Positions 17,535-25,849 of a stretch of DNA of 64,000 nucleotides are shown here, in pieces (the stretch's first letter is position 1; each line of letters opens with the position of its first letter). The notes under the pieces were generated by a model. It worked only from the letters and a program-made list of their open reading frames with translations, did no database searches and was not told the origin of the DNA. The DNA is from an uncultured Prochlorococcus sp. (lineage in GTDB: Bacteria; Cyanobacteriota; Cyanobacteriia; PCC-6307; Cyanobiaceae): NCBI GenBank assembly GCA_902590775.1, contig CACIYC010000005.1:1-64000 (forward strand). Reading direction: 5' to 3'. The translations under genes were made by a program, and so were the position numbers.

Positions 17535-17963
17535 TGCCTTTTGCTCATTTCTTTTTAGATCATTGCAGCTAGCAAATCTTTAACTGTTGTGTTAAGGGGA
17601 CTTTTGATGTAATTTATACTTATAATGCATTAGTAGATAAGATGCTATCTGGTTTTGAAATATTTTGAGTAAAACAAGTCATCCTTGCACCTATTAATGG
17701 TAGACACTTCGATACAGATGTCTCCAAAAGTACATCCGCATCTGTAAAAATGATTATCATGATGAAAAATCAGTCAAGACATTTCAGTAGAGACTAAATC
17801 GTCTACCAACAACCATTGGATAGTGATTTTTATTTGGTTAGTGAAGTATATTTTTTGTGATACTCATAATACATTTTTGATTTTTAAGGAGAATCGCGAG
17901 TACTTAATTTTAGAGATGGCGGATTTTAAGAATTGCAGAATAAAAGTTTGTTGTTGGTTTCTA
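17535..17963. other. Intergenic stretch with weak ORFs only
   Basis: About 430 bases. A 46-codon minus frame (17620-17760) and short plus frames exist but have no support. A small inverted repeat (TACAGATG/CATCTGTA) is near 17715-17748. Confidence 0.35.
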
Positions 17964-18395
17964 TTATTCCAATACATCAATAATGCCCTCAGTTATATAT
18001 GCGGCCATTGGCATAATATGTTTTTCGACCTCTCTGAATGATTTCCCCCATTTTGAAGATAGCTTTTCAGTGATTTGGTTTTCTTTTACAAAATTGATCA
18101 TTTTGTTGGCTAGATGTACTGGAAGATCACAATTATTTTTGTTTGCCAAATCATCCCAGTCCTCTTTACTCATTTGGCCAATTAATGTCAAATCAATAGA
18201 ATTTGAGTATTTAAATAATTCTTCCACACCAATCCACAAATAATTTTGACCTAACTCTTGTAGAAAATCTTTGCTATTACCTCCATCCTTGAATTCGTTT
18301 AGGATTGCTTGCAAAGATCCCTTTGTAGTTTCGTTCCCTTCCTTGATCTCATGAAGAAGTTTGTAAAATTTGCTGAATTCTATTTGAGTTGACAT
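17964..18395 (-). CDS. 143-aa soluble helical protein
   Basis: A soluble, mainly helical protein beginning MSTQIEFSKFYKLLHEIKEG. It has a segment QMSKEDWDDLANKNNCDLPV and a C-terminus IMPMAAYITEGIIDVLE. No signal peptide, membrane segment or known catalytic motif. The plus-strand ORFs at 17823 and 17983 are shadows. Unknown function. Confidence 0.6.
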   Translation of the reverse strand: MSTQIEFSKFYKLLHEIKEGNETTKGSLQAILNEFKDGGNSKDFLQELGQNYLWIGVEELFKYSNSIDLTLIGQMSKEDWDDLANKNNCDLPVHLANKMINFVKENQITEKLSSKWGKSFREVEKHIMPMAAYITEGIIDVLE

Positions 18396-18593
18396 CTGTT
18401 GACCGTTTGAAGATCAAAGATAATCTATATCCCGTGTTTTCTATTAGCAACAAAAGTAAATTAAGGCTTATTAAAAAAATGATGTTCTTTTTTAGGGCTC
18501 GTTGTGCATCGCTTCGTGATGTGTAGCTGTGACTATAGAAAAGACTTTTTAATTGGATATCGCTTCCCAGCAAAGACTCTTCATTATTCTTTC

Positions 18594-18830
18594 TTAGATT
18601 TCAGAAAGCTCTTCTTCGAAAAACCATTGAGATGTGCCAATCTCTAATTGCAAGACAAGACCAAATTGATTGCCATCAACCATTTTGTAGCCCACTAATG
18701 TCCCAATTGCATTTTTAGCAAGTCTTTTAAGCAGGTTCTCTGGCAGCCTATCTTTAATTCTTTCAAGATCGACTTTAAGCAGTTGCCCTTTTTGAAGTTT
18801 TGATGAATCTTGTATCAAGGTTAAACTCAC
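18594..18830 (-). CDS. DUF2862 family protein, copy 1
   Basis: A 78-residue protein with the compact beta domain of the cyanobacterial DUF2862 family (KGQLLKVDLERIKDRL, then GTLVGYKMVDGNQFGLVLQL and WFFEEELSEI). It aligns along its whole length with the start-less ORF at 46113-46481. The family is related in shape to small SH3-like beta barrels; its role is unknown. Confidence 0.65.
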   Translation of the reverse strand: MSLTLIQDSSKLQKGQLLKVDLERIKDRLPENLLKRLAKNAIGTLVGYKMVDGNQFGLVLQLEIGTSQWFFEEELSEI

Positions 18831-18948
18831 TTTTAAATATGTATATGCAATAAATAGCAGGAGCTGACCTATTTAGCACTCGAAATAACAAGTAAGAGGC
18901 ATTTGTAAAAGAAATTTTTCACATTAAACTCATCAGGTTCTTTAATGC

Positions 18949-19569
18949 CTACTCATATTTTGTAAAGCTGAATTTTTGACCGCCTATACTTGCTTCATAC
19001 ATTAATCCACCCTTTGCAAGGGTTAAAACGGCAATGCCATCACTGTAGGCTGTTTCTACAGCTGCCCCTGTGTTGATCAGAGCTGCACTGGCTGAAGCCC
19101 CGAATTCAAAATTACCATCTGTGAATCTTTTGATATCTTTTGTTCCTTCGAAAAAGATGATCTGACTAAATGCTTGGCCTCCAAGCTGGAAACCTATAGA
19201 AACTTGAGTGATAATTATTGATCCGATCACTTTGTCATCTTGAAATAACTCACCTTTTCCACGAGACCCACCAACACCAAATCCAGCTTTTTTGATATTT
19301 GGAAAAACAGCAAAACCTTTAGCGTGTTTAAAATATGGTTTAAGTTCTGGCATTTGTTTAAATTTCTCTAGAGCAATCAACGTTTTTGTACTAGCACCCG
19401 TTTTTGAACCTCTTTTATCTCTAACGGGATTCCATGCAGCAATCAATTTTGATTTACTATCTGTCGATGAAAGAATTAGATTATTTTTTGTTTGATTCAA
19501 TTCAGCTGATGCCTGAGTTTGTGACATAAGCATGAAACTGGATAAAAGGATCGGAGTGAATTTAAACAT
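18949..19569 (-). CDS. SYLF/YSC84-like secreted protein
   Basis: A 206-residue protein with a cleavable signal peptide (cut near TQASA, about residue 22). The SYLF (YSC84) domain follows: KHAKGFAVFPNIKKAGFGVG, a GSIIITQVSIGFQLGGQAFS segment and a conserved GLMYEASIGGQKFSF end. SYLF domains bind phosphoinositides in eukaryotes; the bacterial role is unclear, probably in the envelope. Confidence 0.85.
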   Translation of the reverse strand: MFKFTPILLSSFMLMSQTQASAELNQTKNNLILSSTDSKSKLIAAWNPVRDKRGSKTGASTKTLIALEKFKQMPELKPYFKHAKGFAVFPNIKKAGFGVGGSRGKGELFQDDKVIGSIIITQVSIGFQLGGQAFSQIIFFEGTKDIKRFTDGNFEFGASASAALINTGAAVETAYSDGIAVLTLAKGGLMYEASIGGQKFSFTKYE

Positions 19570-19690
19570 TAGGCATCATTTTTGTTCTTTAAGCAAGAAT
19601 AGATCATTAGATAGTTGGCTTTGAGTTTCACAAAGAATCTTCTTATAAAAATAATTTGGAGCTATTTTAAATCCTTATTTTTGTAGACTT

Positions 19691-19710
19691 TAGGTGTTAA
19701 GACGGATTTT
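19691..19710 (+). promoter_or_regulatory. Conserved box, copy 3
   Basis: TAGGTGTTAAGACGGATTTT, 17 of 20 identical to the box at 16481, ending 47 bases before ATG 19758. TATAGT follows at 19723-19728. Together with copies 1 and 2 it defines a repeated leader element. Confidence 0.6.
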
Positions 19711-19757
19711 ACTATCTCTTTTTATAGTGCATATTTCATTTAATTGCTTCTACTTCA

Positions 19758-19904
19758 ATGACTTCAAATGCGTTTGATGACTTCATTGACGATTGTTTCT
19801 TAAGTGGGGACGAGATATGTCGCATTAGCAAGTATGAAACTAGAATTAATTTTTTCGCCTCCAAGTTGATTGATGAAACGTTACAGGAAGAAAAAGCTGC
19901 ATAA
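19758..19904 (+). CDS. Small FD-x2-ID-FL family protein, copy 3
   Basis: A 48-residue hand-read protein: MTSNAFDDFIDDCFLSGDEI, then a Cys, SKYETRINFFASKL and LQEEKAA. It shares FD-x2-IDDCFL-x-G, KY and the terminal AA with its paralogues. The track reported only a minus-strand shadow here. It ends 3 bases before the next plus-strand membrane gene. Function unknown. Confidence 0.65.
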   Translation: MTSNAFDDFIDDCFLSGDEICRISKYETRINFFASKLIDETLQEEKAA

Positions 19905-19907
19905 TTT

Positions 19908-20066
19908 ATGTCTCTTCTTTTTCTTCTTATAGGAATTTTTGTTGTAATTTTCACAGGGAAGGTCTCTAATGATTGGGGTTCTGGTATCGCAGGCTTTATC
20001 TATGGAGGGATCATGTTTTGGACTATTAATTTTTTGGTTCTATTAATTAGATGGTTTTTTCATTAG
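19908..20066 (+). CDS. 52-aa two-helix membrane protein
   Basis: A hand-read ORF: MSLLFLLIGIFVVIFTGKVS, a polar turn (NDWGSGIAG), then FIYGGIMFWTINFLVLLIRW. Two helices joined by a short loop. It begins 3 bases after FD-ID copy 3, so the two are probably co-transcribed under the conserved box. Confidence 0.5.
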   Translation: MSLLFLLIGIFVVIFTGKVSNDWGSGIAGFIYGGIMFWTINFLVLLIRWFFH

Positions 20067-20535
20067 CTTTGACAATTGCTCATTAGTATTAATAAATTGA
20101 TTAACTCCTTGTTAAAGAAATACCCATTAGTTTTTATAGATAGATATATTTTCAATAAAAGCTATTTTTTTTAGACTTTACTTTGATATGGGCTGACTCA
20201 GGATAAAAATAGTTGTTATCAGCTAGTTTTTATTTAGTTGGCTCTACTTCATTCCCTGGGCAGATTGGCTTCTTAAACTATTAAAATTTTTCTAATTAGA
20301 ACGAGAGATACAAAATATTAGATTCAGACTCTAGTTTTATGTTATTAAAAGGAAAACACTACAAACTAATAGGCATAGCATGTGAAATGAAACTGCTATT
20401 TTCTGGGAAGGCCTAAAAGAGATTTTTTGGATTACTAATTCACTACTCCTTCTTAAGCCACTTAAAGAAACGTCTAAGAGTTGCCATAGAGTCTTTTGTT
20501 CGAGAACAGATATTATATGAGTACTTTAGAATAAT
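20067..20535. other. Intergenic stretch, nothing seen
   Basis: About 470 AT-rich bases without a gene-like ORF, tRNA or strong hairpin. Confidence 0.4.
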
Positions 20536-20559
20536 GTGCTCAAGTGGCATGATAGATAC

Positions 20560-20760
20560 ATGAAAAGAATATTTGGTCGATGGATACTGCCTGACTGGAA
20601 AAGCATGTCCTCTCAGGAGAGATTAGTGTTTAAGAGATTTTGCTTGCTACCTTTAGTTGCTTATGGGATATTTGTTTTTCTACATGAGTATGCATTAACT
20701 TTTCTTATAATAATTGCAATATTTTTTACTTACAATTTTTTTAAAAATACAAAAAAGTAG
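20560..20760 (+). CDS. 66-aa membrane protein
   Basis: The track starts at a GTG (20536); ATG 20560 (MKRIFGRWILPDWKSMSSQE) is more natural. A basic N-terminus precedes two hydrophobic stretches (LPLVAYGIFVFLHEY and TFLIIIAIFFTYNFF). Likely a small inner-membrane protein. No family recognised. Confidence 0.5.
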   Translation: MKRIFGRWILPDWKSMSSQERLVFKRFCLLPLVAYGIFVFLHEYALTFLIIIAIFFTYNFFKNTKK

Positions 20761-20891
20761 AGAAATGCTAGTTCTGAACACCAGTTTTTCTTGATCATCA
20801 CAATCTTACTTATGTAAATGAGTTAAAACTGTACTTTTTACTTATGGCGTAAAGCAATACTTTTGATATAAAGAAGATAAGCTGAAAGGTA

Positions 20892-20993
20892 ATGATGTCC
20901 ACCTTCGCTCGCTTGTCTAGGTCTGAAATTATTCATGGTCGTGTTGCTATGATTTTAATAGTTGCACTATTAATTGTTAAAAGTTTTATCTAA
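20892..20993 (+). CDS. Miniature single-helix HLIP-like protein
   Basis: A hand-read 33-residue ORF: MMSTFARLSRSEIIHGRVAM, then ILIVALLIVKSFI. It contains E-x2-HGR-x-AMI, the core of the chlorophyll-binding motif of high-light-inducible proteins, followed by one hydrophobic helix. Typical HLIPs are 40-70 residues with a conserved N-terminal region; this keeps only the core. It would sit in the thylakoid and might bind chlorophyll through Glu and His. It could instead be a truncated HLIP. Confidence 0.6.
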   Translation: MMSTFARLSRSEIIHGRVAMILIVALLIVKSFI

Positions 20994-21071
20994 TCCATAA
21001 TTTATCTAATTTTGCACTGTTCAAAAAGAGTTTTAAAAAATAATATCTAATAAATATGAATTTTATTCCAG

Positions 21072-21200
21072 TTAAGAACTTAGTTTTAAATTAGCTTTAT
21101 CTGCTTTCCGTATAATTTTTTGTGCTTCTTTCCTTGATAAACAAGTTTCTGCTTTTGTTTGCAATTTTAAGAGCTTAGCGTGTTGTTTCTTAGGATTCAT
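21072..21200 (-). CDS. 42-aa basic RKEA-family protein
   Basis: A hand-read ORF: MNPKKQHAKLLKLQTKAETC, then LSRKEAQKIIRKADKANLKL. Very basic and helical. It aligns with the protein at 14481-14642 (shared AK-x2-L, KAE, RKEA). No membrane segment; possibly nucleic-acid binding by charge alone. Confidence 0.5.
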   Translation of the reverse strand: MNPKKQHAKLLKLQTKAETCLSRKEAQKIIRKADKANLKLSS

Positions 21201-21443
21201 TAAATGCTTTTTTAAGTATTAGTGGTGAAATGAAAAATCTTCTAATCAGTAGAGAATTAAGCTTTTGACTCGTTTTTTTTTAATTTAGAAGCTTTACGGG
21301 TAAATTAACAGAAAAAAATGCTTAGTCAGTTATGGAAGTGACACTTTGATTTTGGGATATGTTTCAGTGAGATTTTGTTTTTTGGAACTTGTATTGCTAT
21401 CAGGAGGCAAACTGTCCCTATCTTGCGGTAGGTAAATACCCCT

Positions 21444-21785
21444 ATGAGCTATAAATATGAAATTGTTCGTTTGGTTTTTGTGATGCATTCACAGAGTAGC
21501 TTGCCAGGAGTTGGAATAAAAGAACGTTTGATCAGATTTACGAATAGAAAATTGGATGACTTGACAGATCGTCAGAAGACTTTTCTCAAGAAAGCCTGGG
21601 GGATACTTACTTATAAGTGGAGATGGCAAATAGCTATGAATGTTCCATATCTTTTGATTTTTCTATTGGATAGGACTATCCCAGCGGTTCATGAATTTGA
21701 TATGGCTTTGTTGTCAGTCATTACTTCTAAGTTCCCTTTACCTGCTTCCTTGCTTTCAGTGATGGGACTTGGCAATTTTCATTAA
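21444..21785 (+). CDS. 113-aa membrane protein with RTIPAVH motif
   Basis: A basic N-terminal half (KERLIRFTNRKLDDLTDRQK) is followed by a short helix (NVPYLLIFLLDRTIPAVHEF) and a hydrophobic C-terminus. The segment L-x-RT-I/V-PAVH-E/Q-F recurs in the protein at 43428-43616. ATG 21483 (MHSQSS) is an alternative start. Function unknown. Confidence 0.55.
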   Translation: MSYKYEIVRLVFVMHSQSSLPGVGIKERLIRFTNRKLDDLTDRQKTFLKKAWGILTYKWRWQIAMNVPYLLIFLLDRTIPAVHEFDMALLSVITSKFPLPASLLSVMGLGNFH

Positions 21786-21931
21786 TCCCTACCCCAAGCA
21801 GTGCGAAGGCTTTCATTGAATTTATACTGCTCTCTATTGGAGCCCAGGTTTTGAATCAATTTACTTGTAGCAAATTGAGCTTGAGTCGAGACTTTGGATC
21901 TGACTTTGGAAGCAGTAGCGGCAGCAGGCAT
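21782..21931 (-). CDS. 49-aa basic soluble peptide
   Basis: A hand-read ORF: MPAAATASKVRSKVSTQAQF, then ATSKLIQNLGSNREQYKFNE and SLRTAWGRD. Ala/Ser/Lys-rich N-terminus and amphipathic middle. Its stop overlaps that of the plus-strand gene ending at 21785, so the two converge. No family recognised. Confidence 0.5.
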   Translation of the reverse strand: MPAAATASKVRSKVSTQAQFATSKLIQNLGSNREQYKFNESLRTAWGRD

Positions 21932-22072
21932 AGTAAATCTGAGATGCTATACAAATATCTTTAGCACTTTAAAGGTCATTCAAATTAGTTGCATTCTTAA
22001 TATTTCATGGACTAGTAATGAAACTCCTGCTATTTGTAAAATGTAATATCCAATACTAAAACGCTTATTCTC

Positions 22073-22210
22073 ATGATTAATGAAAATATCGCAGAAATTC
22101 TTCTTGCTGCAATTCTCGTTTCAACAACTTATGACAAGGATCAGCCCGTAATCAAGTGGGGTGGATTAGTGGTTGCTGTGGGGGCAGTTGTTTCAGCTCT
22201 CTTTGGTTAA
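22073..22210 (+). CDS. 45-aa small membrane protein
   Basis: A hand-read ORF: MINENIAEILLAAILVSTTY, DKDQPVIKWGG, then LVVAVGAVVSALFG. Two short hydrophobic stretches flank a polar loop. It is followed 63 bases later by a strong terminator, which supports expression. No family recognised. Confidence 0.55.
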   Translation: MINENIAEILLAAILVSTTYDKDQPVIKWGGLVVAVGAVVSALFG

Positions 22211-22272
22211 GGAGAGTAAATTACCCTTTGCCTTGAGTTACATCTATTTCTAGAGCAAGCCCTCAGGGTTTT

Positions 22273-22313
22273 AAAAAGATAGGTTTCCAATATTTTGGGG
22301 ACCTATCTTTTTA
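22273..22313 (+). terminator. Strong intrinsic terminator
   Basis: AAAAAGATAGGT pairs with ACCTATCTTTTT, with TTCC/GGGG extending the inside of the stem. It can act in both directions between the genes at 22073 (+) and 22342 (-). Confidence 0.8.
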
Positions 22314-22341
22314 CCTGAAAAATATTTTCATATCTCTTTTT

Positions 22342-22443
22342 TTATACGTCATCGTAAGTGAAGATAAAATATAAGCCCCAAGAAACCCCAATTATTAGAA
22401 GGCCAATCATAAAGTTGACAGACCATACCAAGTCGCCATTCAT
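22342..22443 (-). CDS. 33-aa single-pass membrane peptide
   Basis: A hand-read ORF: MNGDLVWSVNFMIGLLIIGV, then SWGLYFIFTYDDV. One helix with an acidic end. It shares the bidirectional terminator at 22273. No family recognised. Confidence 0.45.
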   Translation of the reverse strand: MNGDLVWSVNFMIGLLIIGVSWGLYFIFTYDDV

Positions 22444-22889
22444 AAGTCTCTAAATTTCATTAGAGATTGTTATAACCAATTTTTTCAACAACTGCTGAAA
22501 AGAGCTGGTTTAGCTATTTATCCTTGTTTGATTGCTTAAGTAATAGCAAGTAGGTAATTATGGCGAAATTTTCTCTTAAAGAATACTTTCTCTTAGTTAA
22601 ATAACTTGCATCTTGATGTTTATAATTTGTTTTAAGATTAACTCCTTGTTTAAAATATTAGCTTTTTAGAGTATTTGCTTTTTCACTCTTGTATGGGAAT
22701 TATTATGGTAAGCTTTTTTAAAATGCTCTATGCCATATACTTTTTATCTAGGGTCATTAAATGTATATTAATCTACTAATTTATGAAATTTTTTTTAGGT
22801 GTTCTAAAAATTTCTTATGGCTAATTTAAAATGATAATTATTATTTTATCTAAATGTGTCTGTTCTAAATTTAAGGAGCTGTATTAATT
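22444..22889. other. Intergenic stretch, nothing seen
   Basis: About 445 AT-rich bases without a gene-like ORF. AAGGAG at the right end (about 22873) is the probable Shine-Dalgarno of the next gene. Confidence 0.4.
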
Positions 22890-23507
22890 TTGGACGATAG
22901 ACTTTACTTTCCTGCAGTTCAGCGTAATAAAAGCTGCATTGGAGATTTACTTGAAACTTTTCTTCCTGAAAAAGGATTAGTTCTCGAAATAGCTAGTGGC
23001 AGTGGGGAGCATGCAGTTTTTTTTCAAAAGCGTTTCCAAGGAATTAGATGGCAAACAAGTGATCCAGAAGAATTACATCGAAAAAGTATTAGTGATTGGA
23101 TTGCTTATGATGGATTAACTAACAAGATGCCTCAACCAATTGATATAGATGTAGAGAAACGCCCATGGTCTTTAAATAGAGACCTTAGTCAAAACCTTAT
23201 AGGAATTATTTGTATAAACATGATCCATATTTCACCTTGGTCTTGCTCAATAGCACTGTTCGAAGAATCTAGAAAAATCTTAAAAAAAGATCAATTCTTA
23301 ATTATATATGGACCTTTTAAAATTCACGGAAAACATATTAGTGAAAGTAATTTTTTGTTTGATAAGGCTTTAAAAAAACAAAATTCTAGTTGGGGCGTTA
23401 GGAATTTAGATGGCCTTAATGAATTGGCAAGTAAAAATGGATTTAAACATCATGAATATTTTCAAATGCCAGCCAATAATTTCTTTCTCATTTACCACCT
23501 TAACTAA
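22890..23507 (+). CDS. DUF938 SAM-dependent methyltransferase
   Basis: A 205-residue class I methyltransferase of the DUF938 family. Start is TTG 22890 with AAGGAG upstream. Features: RNKSCIGDLLETFLP, the SAM-binding glycine loop LEIASGSGEHAVFF, and SDPEELHRKSI, typical of DUF938. A later segment MIHISPWSCSIALFEESRK fits the post-motif helix. Substrate unknown; cytoplasmic. Confidence 0.85.
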   Translation: MDDRLYFPAVQRNKSCIGDLLETFLPEKGLVLEIASGSGEHAVFFQKRFQGIRWQTSDPEELHRKSISDWIAYDGLTNKMPQPIDIDVEKRPWSLNRDLSQNLIGIICINMIHISPWSCSIALFEESRKILKKDQFLIIYGPFKIHGKHISESNFLFDKALKKQNSSWGVRNLDGLNELASKNGFKHHEYFQMPANNFFLIYHLN

Positions 23508-23533
23508 ATATAGTAAGCCTCTAGGTTCTTTTG

Positions 23534-23683
23534 ATGACCTGGCAAGGATCACTCAAGTTACATGCTAGTAGTGTGTTAAGAGCCCTATTGGCAATATGTC
23601 GCACTAGATGTATGGTTTGTGAATTGCATGCCTTGATGCCCTTAGTTCAGGCTTTGTTGCATACATTTTTTATTTGTATGTAA
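23534..23683 (+). CDS. Possible 49-aa Cys-rich peptide
   Basis: A hand-read ORF: MTWQGSLKLHASSVLRALLA, then ICRTRCMVCELHALMPLVQA and LLHTFFICM. It has a C-x3-C-x2-C cluster that could bind metal, and an amphipathic composition. ATG start 27 bases after the methyltransferase stop. No homologue recognised, so confidence is limited. Confidence 0.35.
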   Translation: MTWQGSLKLHASSVLRALLAICRTRCMVCELHALMPLVQALLHTFFICM

Positions 23684-23751
23684 CGTTGCTCTCCTGCTGA
23701 TTATTTAAAACTTCAAGGCAATTCAAAAGGAGAGTCTTTAACCCAAAAAAA

Positions 23752-23982
23752 TTGATCCAAAAACGTCCTCATTCCTTTCACCTAAGAGAAAACTTCAAAG
23801 GCCGAATGTATTTTGATAAAGAAAAATTGTTGAGGGATACCTCTGCAGATGCCATTAGACTTTTTGAGCAAGTAAAAAATCAAAAGTTATCTCCAGAATG
23901 TTTGAAACTCATAGTTGACTCTTTTGCTCATGCTGACAAGGGATCTTTAAGAAGAGCTGGCTTTGTTGACTCAGATTGCTAA
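23752..23982 (+). CDS. 76-aa soluble protein, unknown
   Basis: TTG start in the track; an ATG at 23806 (MYFDKEKLL) is an alternative. The C-terminal part (CLKLIVDSFAHADKGSLRRA) is helical. It ends 41 bases before the next gene start at 24023. Soluble, no motif known. Confidence 0.5.
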   Translation: MIQKRPHSFHLRENFKGRMYFDKEKLLRDTSADAIRLFEQVKNQKLSPECLKLIVDSFAHADKGSLRRAGFVDSDC

Positions 23983-24022
23983 TCTCAAAATAATAATTCT
24001 TTTTTATCGATTTACTTTCTCC

Positions 24023-24421
24023 ATGAAATCTAAAGAGAAAAGCTTAAACTTAGACCCTTTAGAGGATTTTACAGAAGAACAAATAGCAGAATTGATTAAA
24101 TCAAATGAGGATTTGGATCAGGAAAAGGAGAGGATCATAAAAGAAGAAATTGAAGATGCAAGAAGGAAATATGAAAAAAACCCTTTTATTAGAATTAGAA
24201 AATCACCGATTGAAATTTTAAATAGATCTTTGTTTTTTGTATTTTTAGGAAGTTTTTTATTTTCTTTATTTTTAGTATATTCCACAAATAGTTTATGGTT
24301 TGCCTGGTATTTAATTAGTGCCTTCTCCTGTATTTTGTATACACCAAATAGGAAAGCTCTTAAGGAATTAATTGATGCCTGGCCTAATCTTGTGGATCTA
24401 ATAAAGGTTCGCAGAAAATAA
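24023..24421 (+). CDS. 132-aa membrane protein with charged N-terminus
   Basis: ATG 24023 is preferred over the track TTG (23963), which would add a hydrophobic leader overlapping the previous gene. Residues 1-62 are strongly charged and coiled (KSNEDLDQEKERIIKEEIED). Two helices follow (LFFVFLGSFLFSLFLVYS and WFAWYLISAFSCILYT), then a short polar tail. Function unknown. Confidence 0.6.
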   Translation: MKSKEKSLNLDPLEDFTEEQIAELIKSNEDLDQEKERIIKEEIEDARRKYEKNPFIRIRKSPIEILNRSLFFVFLGSFLFSLFLVYSTNSLWFAWYLISAFSCILYTPNRKALKELIDAWPNLVDLIKVRRK

Positions 24422-24461
24422 ATCTCTTATCTTTATTTATTTTAGGAGATTTGAACTATCT

Positions 24462-24731
24462 CTATTTCTCATAAGAGTCTAATCCAGCAACAAAAGGAAA
24501 AACTTGATCATCACCTAGATCAGGTCGTTCACTATACTTTAATGGATCAGTTACTTGATCATTTGATTTTTGAATATTGTCTGATTGGTCAATGACAATA
24601 TTCAATGGATTGTCTCCATTTGCTTCAGGAGAGAGGGCATTAGCAATAAGTTCTCCTCTAAAAAATATTGAAGAAATTAATGCAAGAGATAGAAGTGAAA
24701 AAGAAAATGCTCTAAGGAATGTATTTAGCAT
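24462..24731 (-). CDS. 89-aa exported or anchored protein
   Basis: The N-terminus is a typical signal sequence (FLRAFSFSLLSLALISSIFF). It is followed by a polar, acidic mature part (NPLNIVIDQSDNIQKSNDQV) with no membrane segment. It may be secreted or anchored. Alone on the minus strand. No family recognised. Confidence 0.55.
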   Translation of the reverse strand: MLNTFLRAFSFSLLSLALISSIFFRGELIANALSPEANGDNPLNIVIDQSDNIQKSNDQVTDPLKYSERPDLGDDQVFPFVAGLDSYEK

Positions 24732-24811
24732 AGGTTTTTTTTAGATACTATATTTAAGCAGTTTTTCGCCCTCCCTTTCAAAGGGATGGTGGCAATTCTT
24801 TAATCTAAATT

Positions 24812-24991
24812 TTATTTCTTTAAAATTTCTTCTAGTTGCTTTCTTGTTTCAGCCAATGGATCTTTCTTGCGGTCAAAAATTCCTTGCTTCTTAAGATCCC
24901 CTAAAGTATTTAAAATCCAGTAGGCTTGAAGGCCAAAAAACATTACTCCAAATATGGCTAAAGCAATAGTTCCAGGAGGTAAATTTTCCAT
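24812..24991 (-). CDS. 59-aa membrane protein with charged tail
   Basis: A hand-read ORF: MENLPPGTIALAIFGVMFFG, then LQAYWILNTLGDLKKQGIFD and RKKDPLAETRKQLEEILKK. One helix and a basic coiled tail on the cytoplasmic side. The clear amphipathic pattern supports a real gene. No family recognised. Confidence 0.6.
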   Translation of the reverse strand: MENLPPGTIALAIFGVMFFGLQAYWILNTLGDLKKQGIFDRKKDPLAETRKQLEEILKK

Positions 24992-25060
24992 TGACCTAGG
25001 CTAGGAACTAATAATCTAGTAGTGTAATTAAATCTAGGATTAAGACATCAGGGAATTATT

Positions 25061-25255
25061 ATGTTCAATATGAATAGGGGGGAAAAAAAAGAAAATCTCA
25101 TCCAAAGATTTGGCAAATGGGGACCAATAATAGCTTTTGTTTGGGTTGGATCTCATGTTGTTGTTCCTTTAGTACTGCTTCGAATCCCAGTCTTTCAAAA
25201 ATATTTGATTTCTTTCCTAAATAAAATGCCTTTTGAAATACCTGGCATTGGTTAA
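25061..25255 (+). CDS. 64-aa membrane protein
   Basis: A polar N-terminus (MNRGEKKENLIQRFGKWG) is followed by a hydrophobic run (PIIAFVWVGSHVVVPLVLLR) and a Pro/Phe-rich C-terminus. Probably one helix. Preceded by GGAATTATT. No family recognised. Confidence 0.55.
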   Translation: MFNMNRGEKKENLIQRFGKWGPIIAFVWVGSHVVVPLVLLRIPVFQKYLISFLNKMPFEIPGIG

Positions 25256-25541
25256 AATTGATTAGATTTGACTATTGATTTTATTATTGATATTTCTTCG
25301 AGATCTCCAAATATTCTTTGAGGGTTGCTCTAAATTTTTTGTTTTAGGTAAATCATATAAACGAAATTCAAGGAAGAATCTTTAAATGAGACTTGTATCA
25401 ATATGAACTACCAAGCAATTTATAATTGAATACAATATTTTTGTAGCAAAAGCTACAAAAACGTTCAACTTGCTACAAAGCAAGCAGTATTACTGCTTAG
25501 GCCATGGAACGGTGACTTAAGTGATTTTAGGAGTCTCAATC

Positions 25542-25712
25542 ATGACTACTCTTTTTTACCGTGGACACGATTATGTTCAACATAAAGAACCAGCTGTAAA
25601 AGCATGTTCTGAGTTGACTTATAGACGTGAGCACTACAACACTTGTAGAGAGACAATTGGAACTGACTTTCACTCAACATTTTCTTATCGCGGTACCAAA
25701 TACGCTAAATGA
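25542..25712 (+). CDS. DUF4278 family protein
   Basis: ATG 25542 is preferred over the track GTG. The 56-residue protein carries the DUF4278 signature at both ends: LFYRGHDYV near the start and FSYRGTKYAK at the end. This cyanobacterial family of Tyr-Arg-Gly repeats has no known function. Soluble, with two Cys in the middle. Confidence 0.65.
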   Translation: MTTLFYRGHDYVQHKEPAVKACSELTYRREHYNTCRETIGTDFHSTFSYRGTKYAK

Positions 25713-25849
25713 TCAGAAAATTATTGAATACTTAAATAGTTCGATTTCCTCTGTAAAAGTTCAGATATGCGAATAATTAAAAATCACCCTATTAGAGAAT
25801 AAAAACTATAGGCCAATAATCTATAGATAATATGATTATTAAATCACCT

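Noticed and set aside
17620-17760. 46-codon minus ORF
   Set aside because: Open frame only; no Shine-Dalgarno, paralogue or recognisable motif.
17823-18041. Track ORF of 72 residues (+)
   Set aside because: Its end overlaps the better supported minus gene at 17964-18395.
18349-18573. Track ORF of 74 residues (-)
   Set aside because: Overlaps the start of 17964-18395 by 47 bases, with no independent support.
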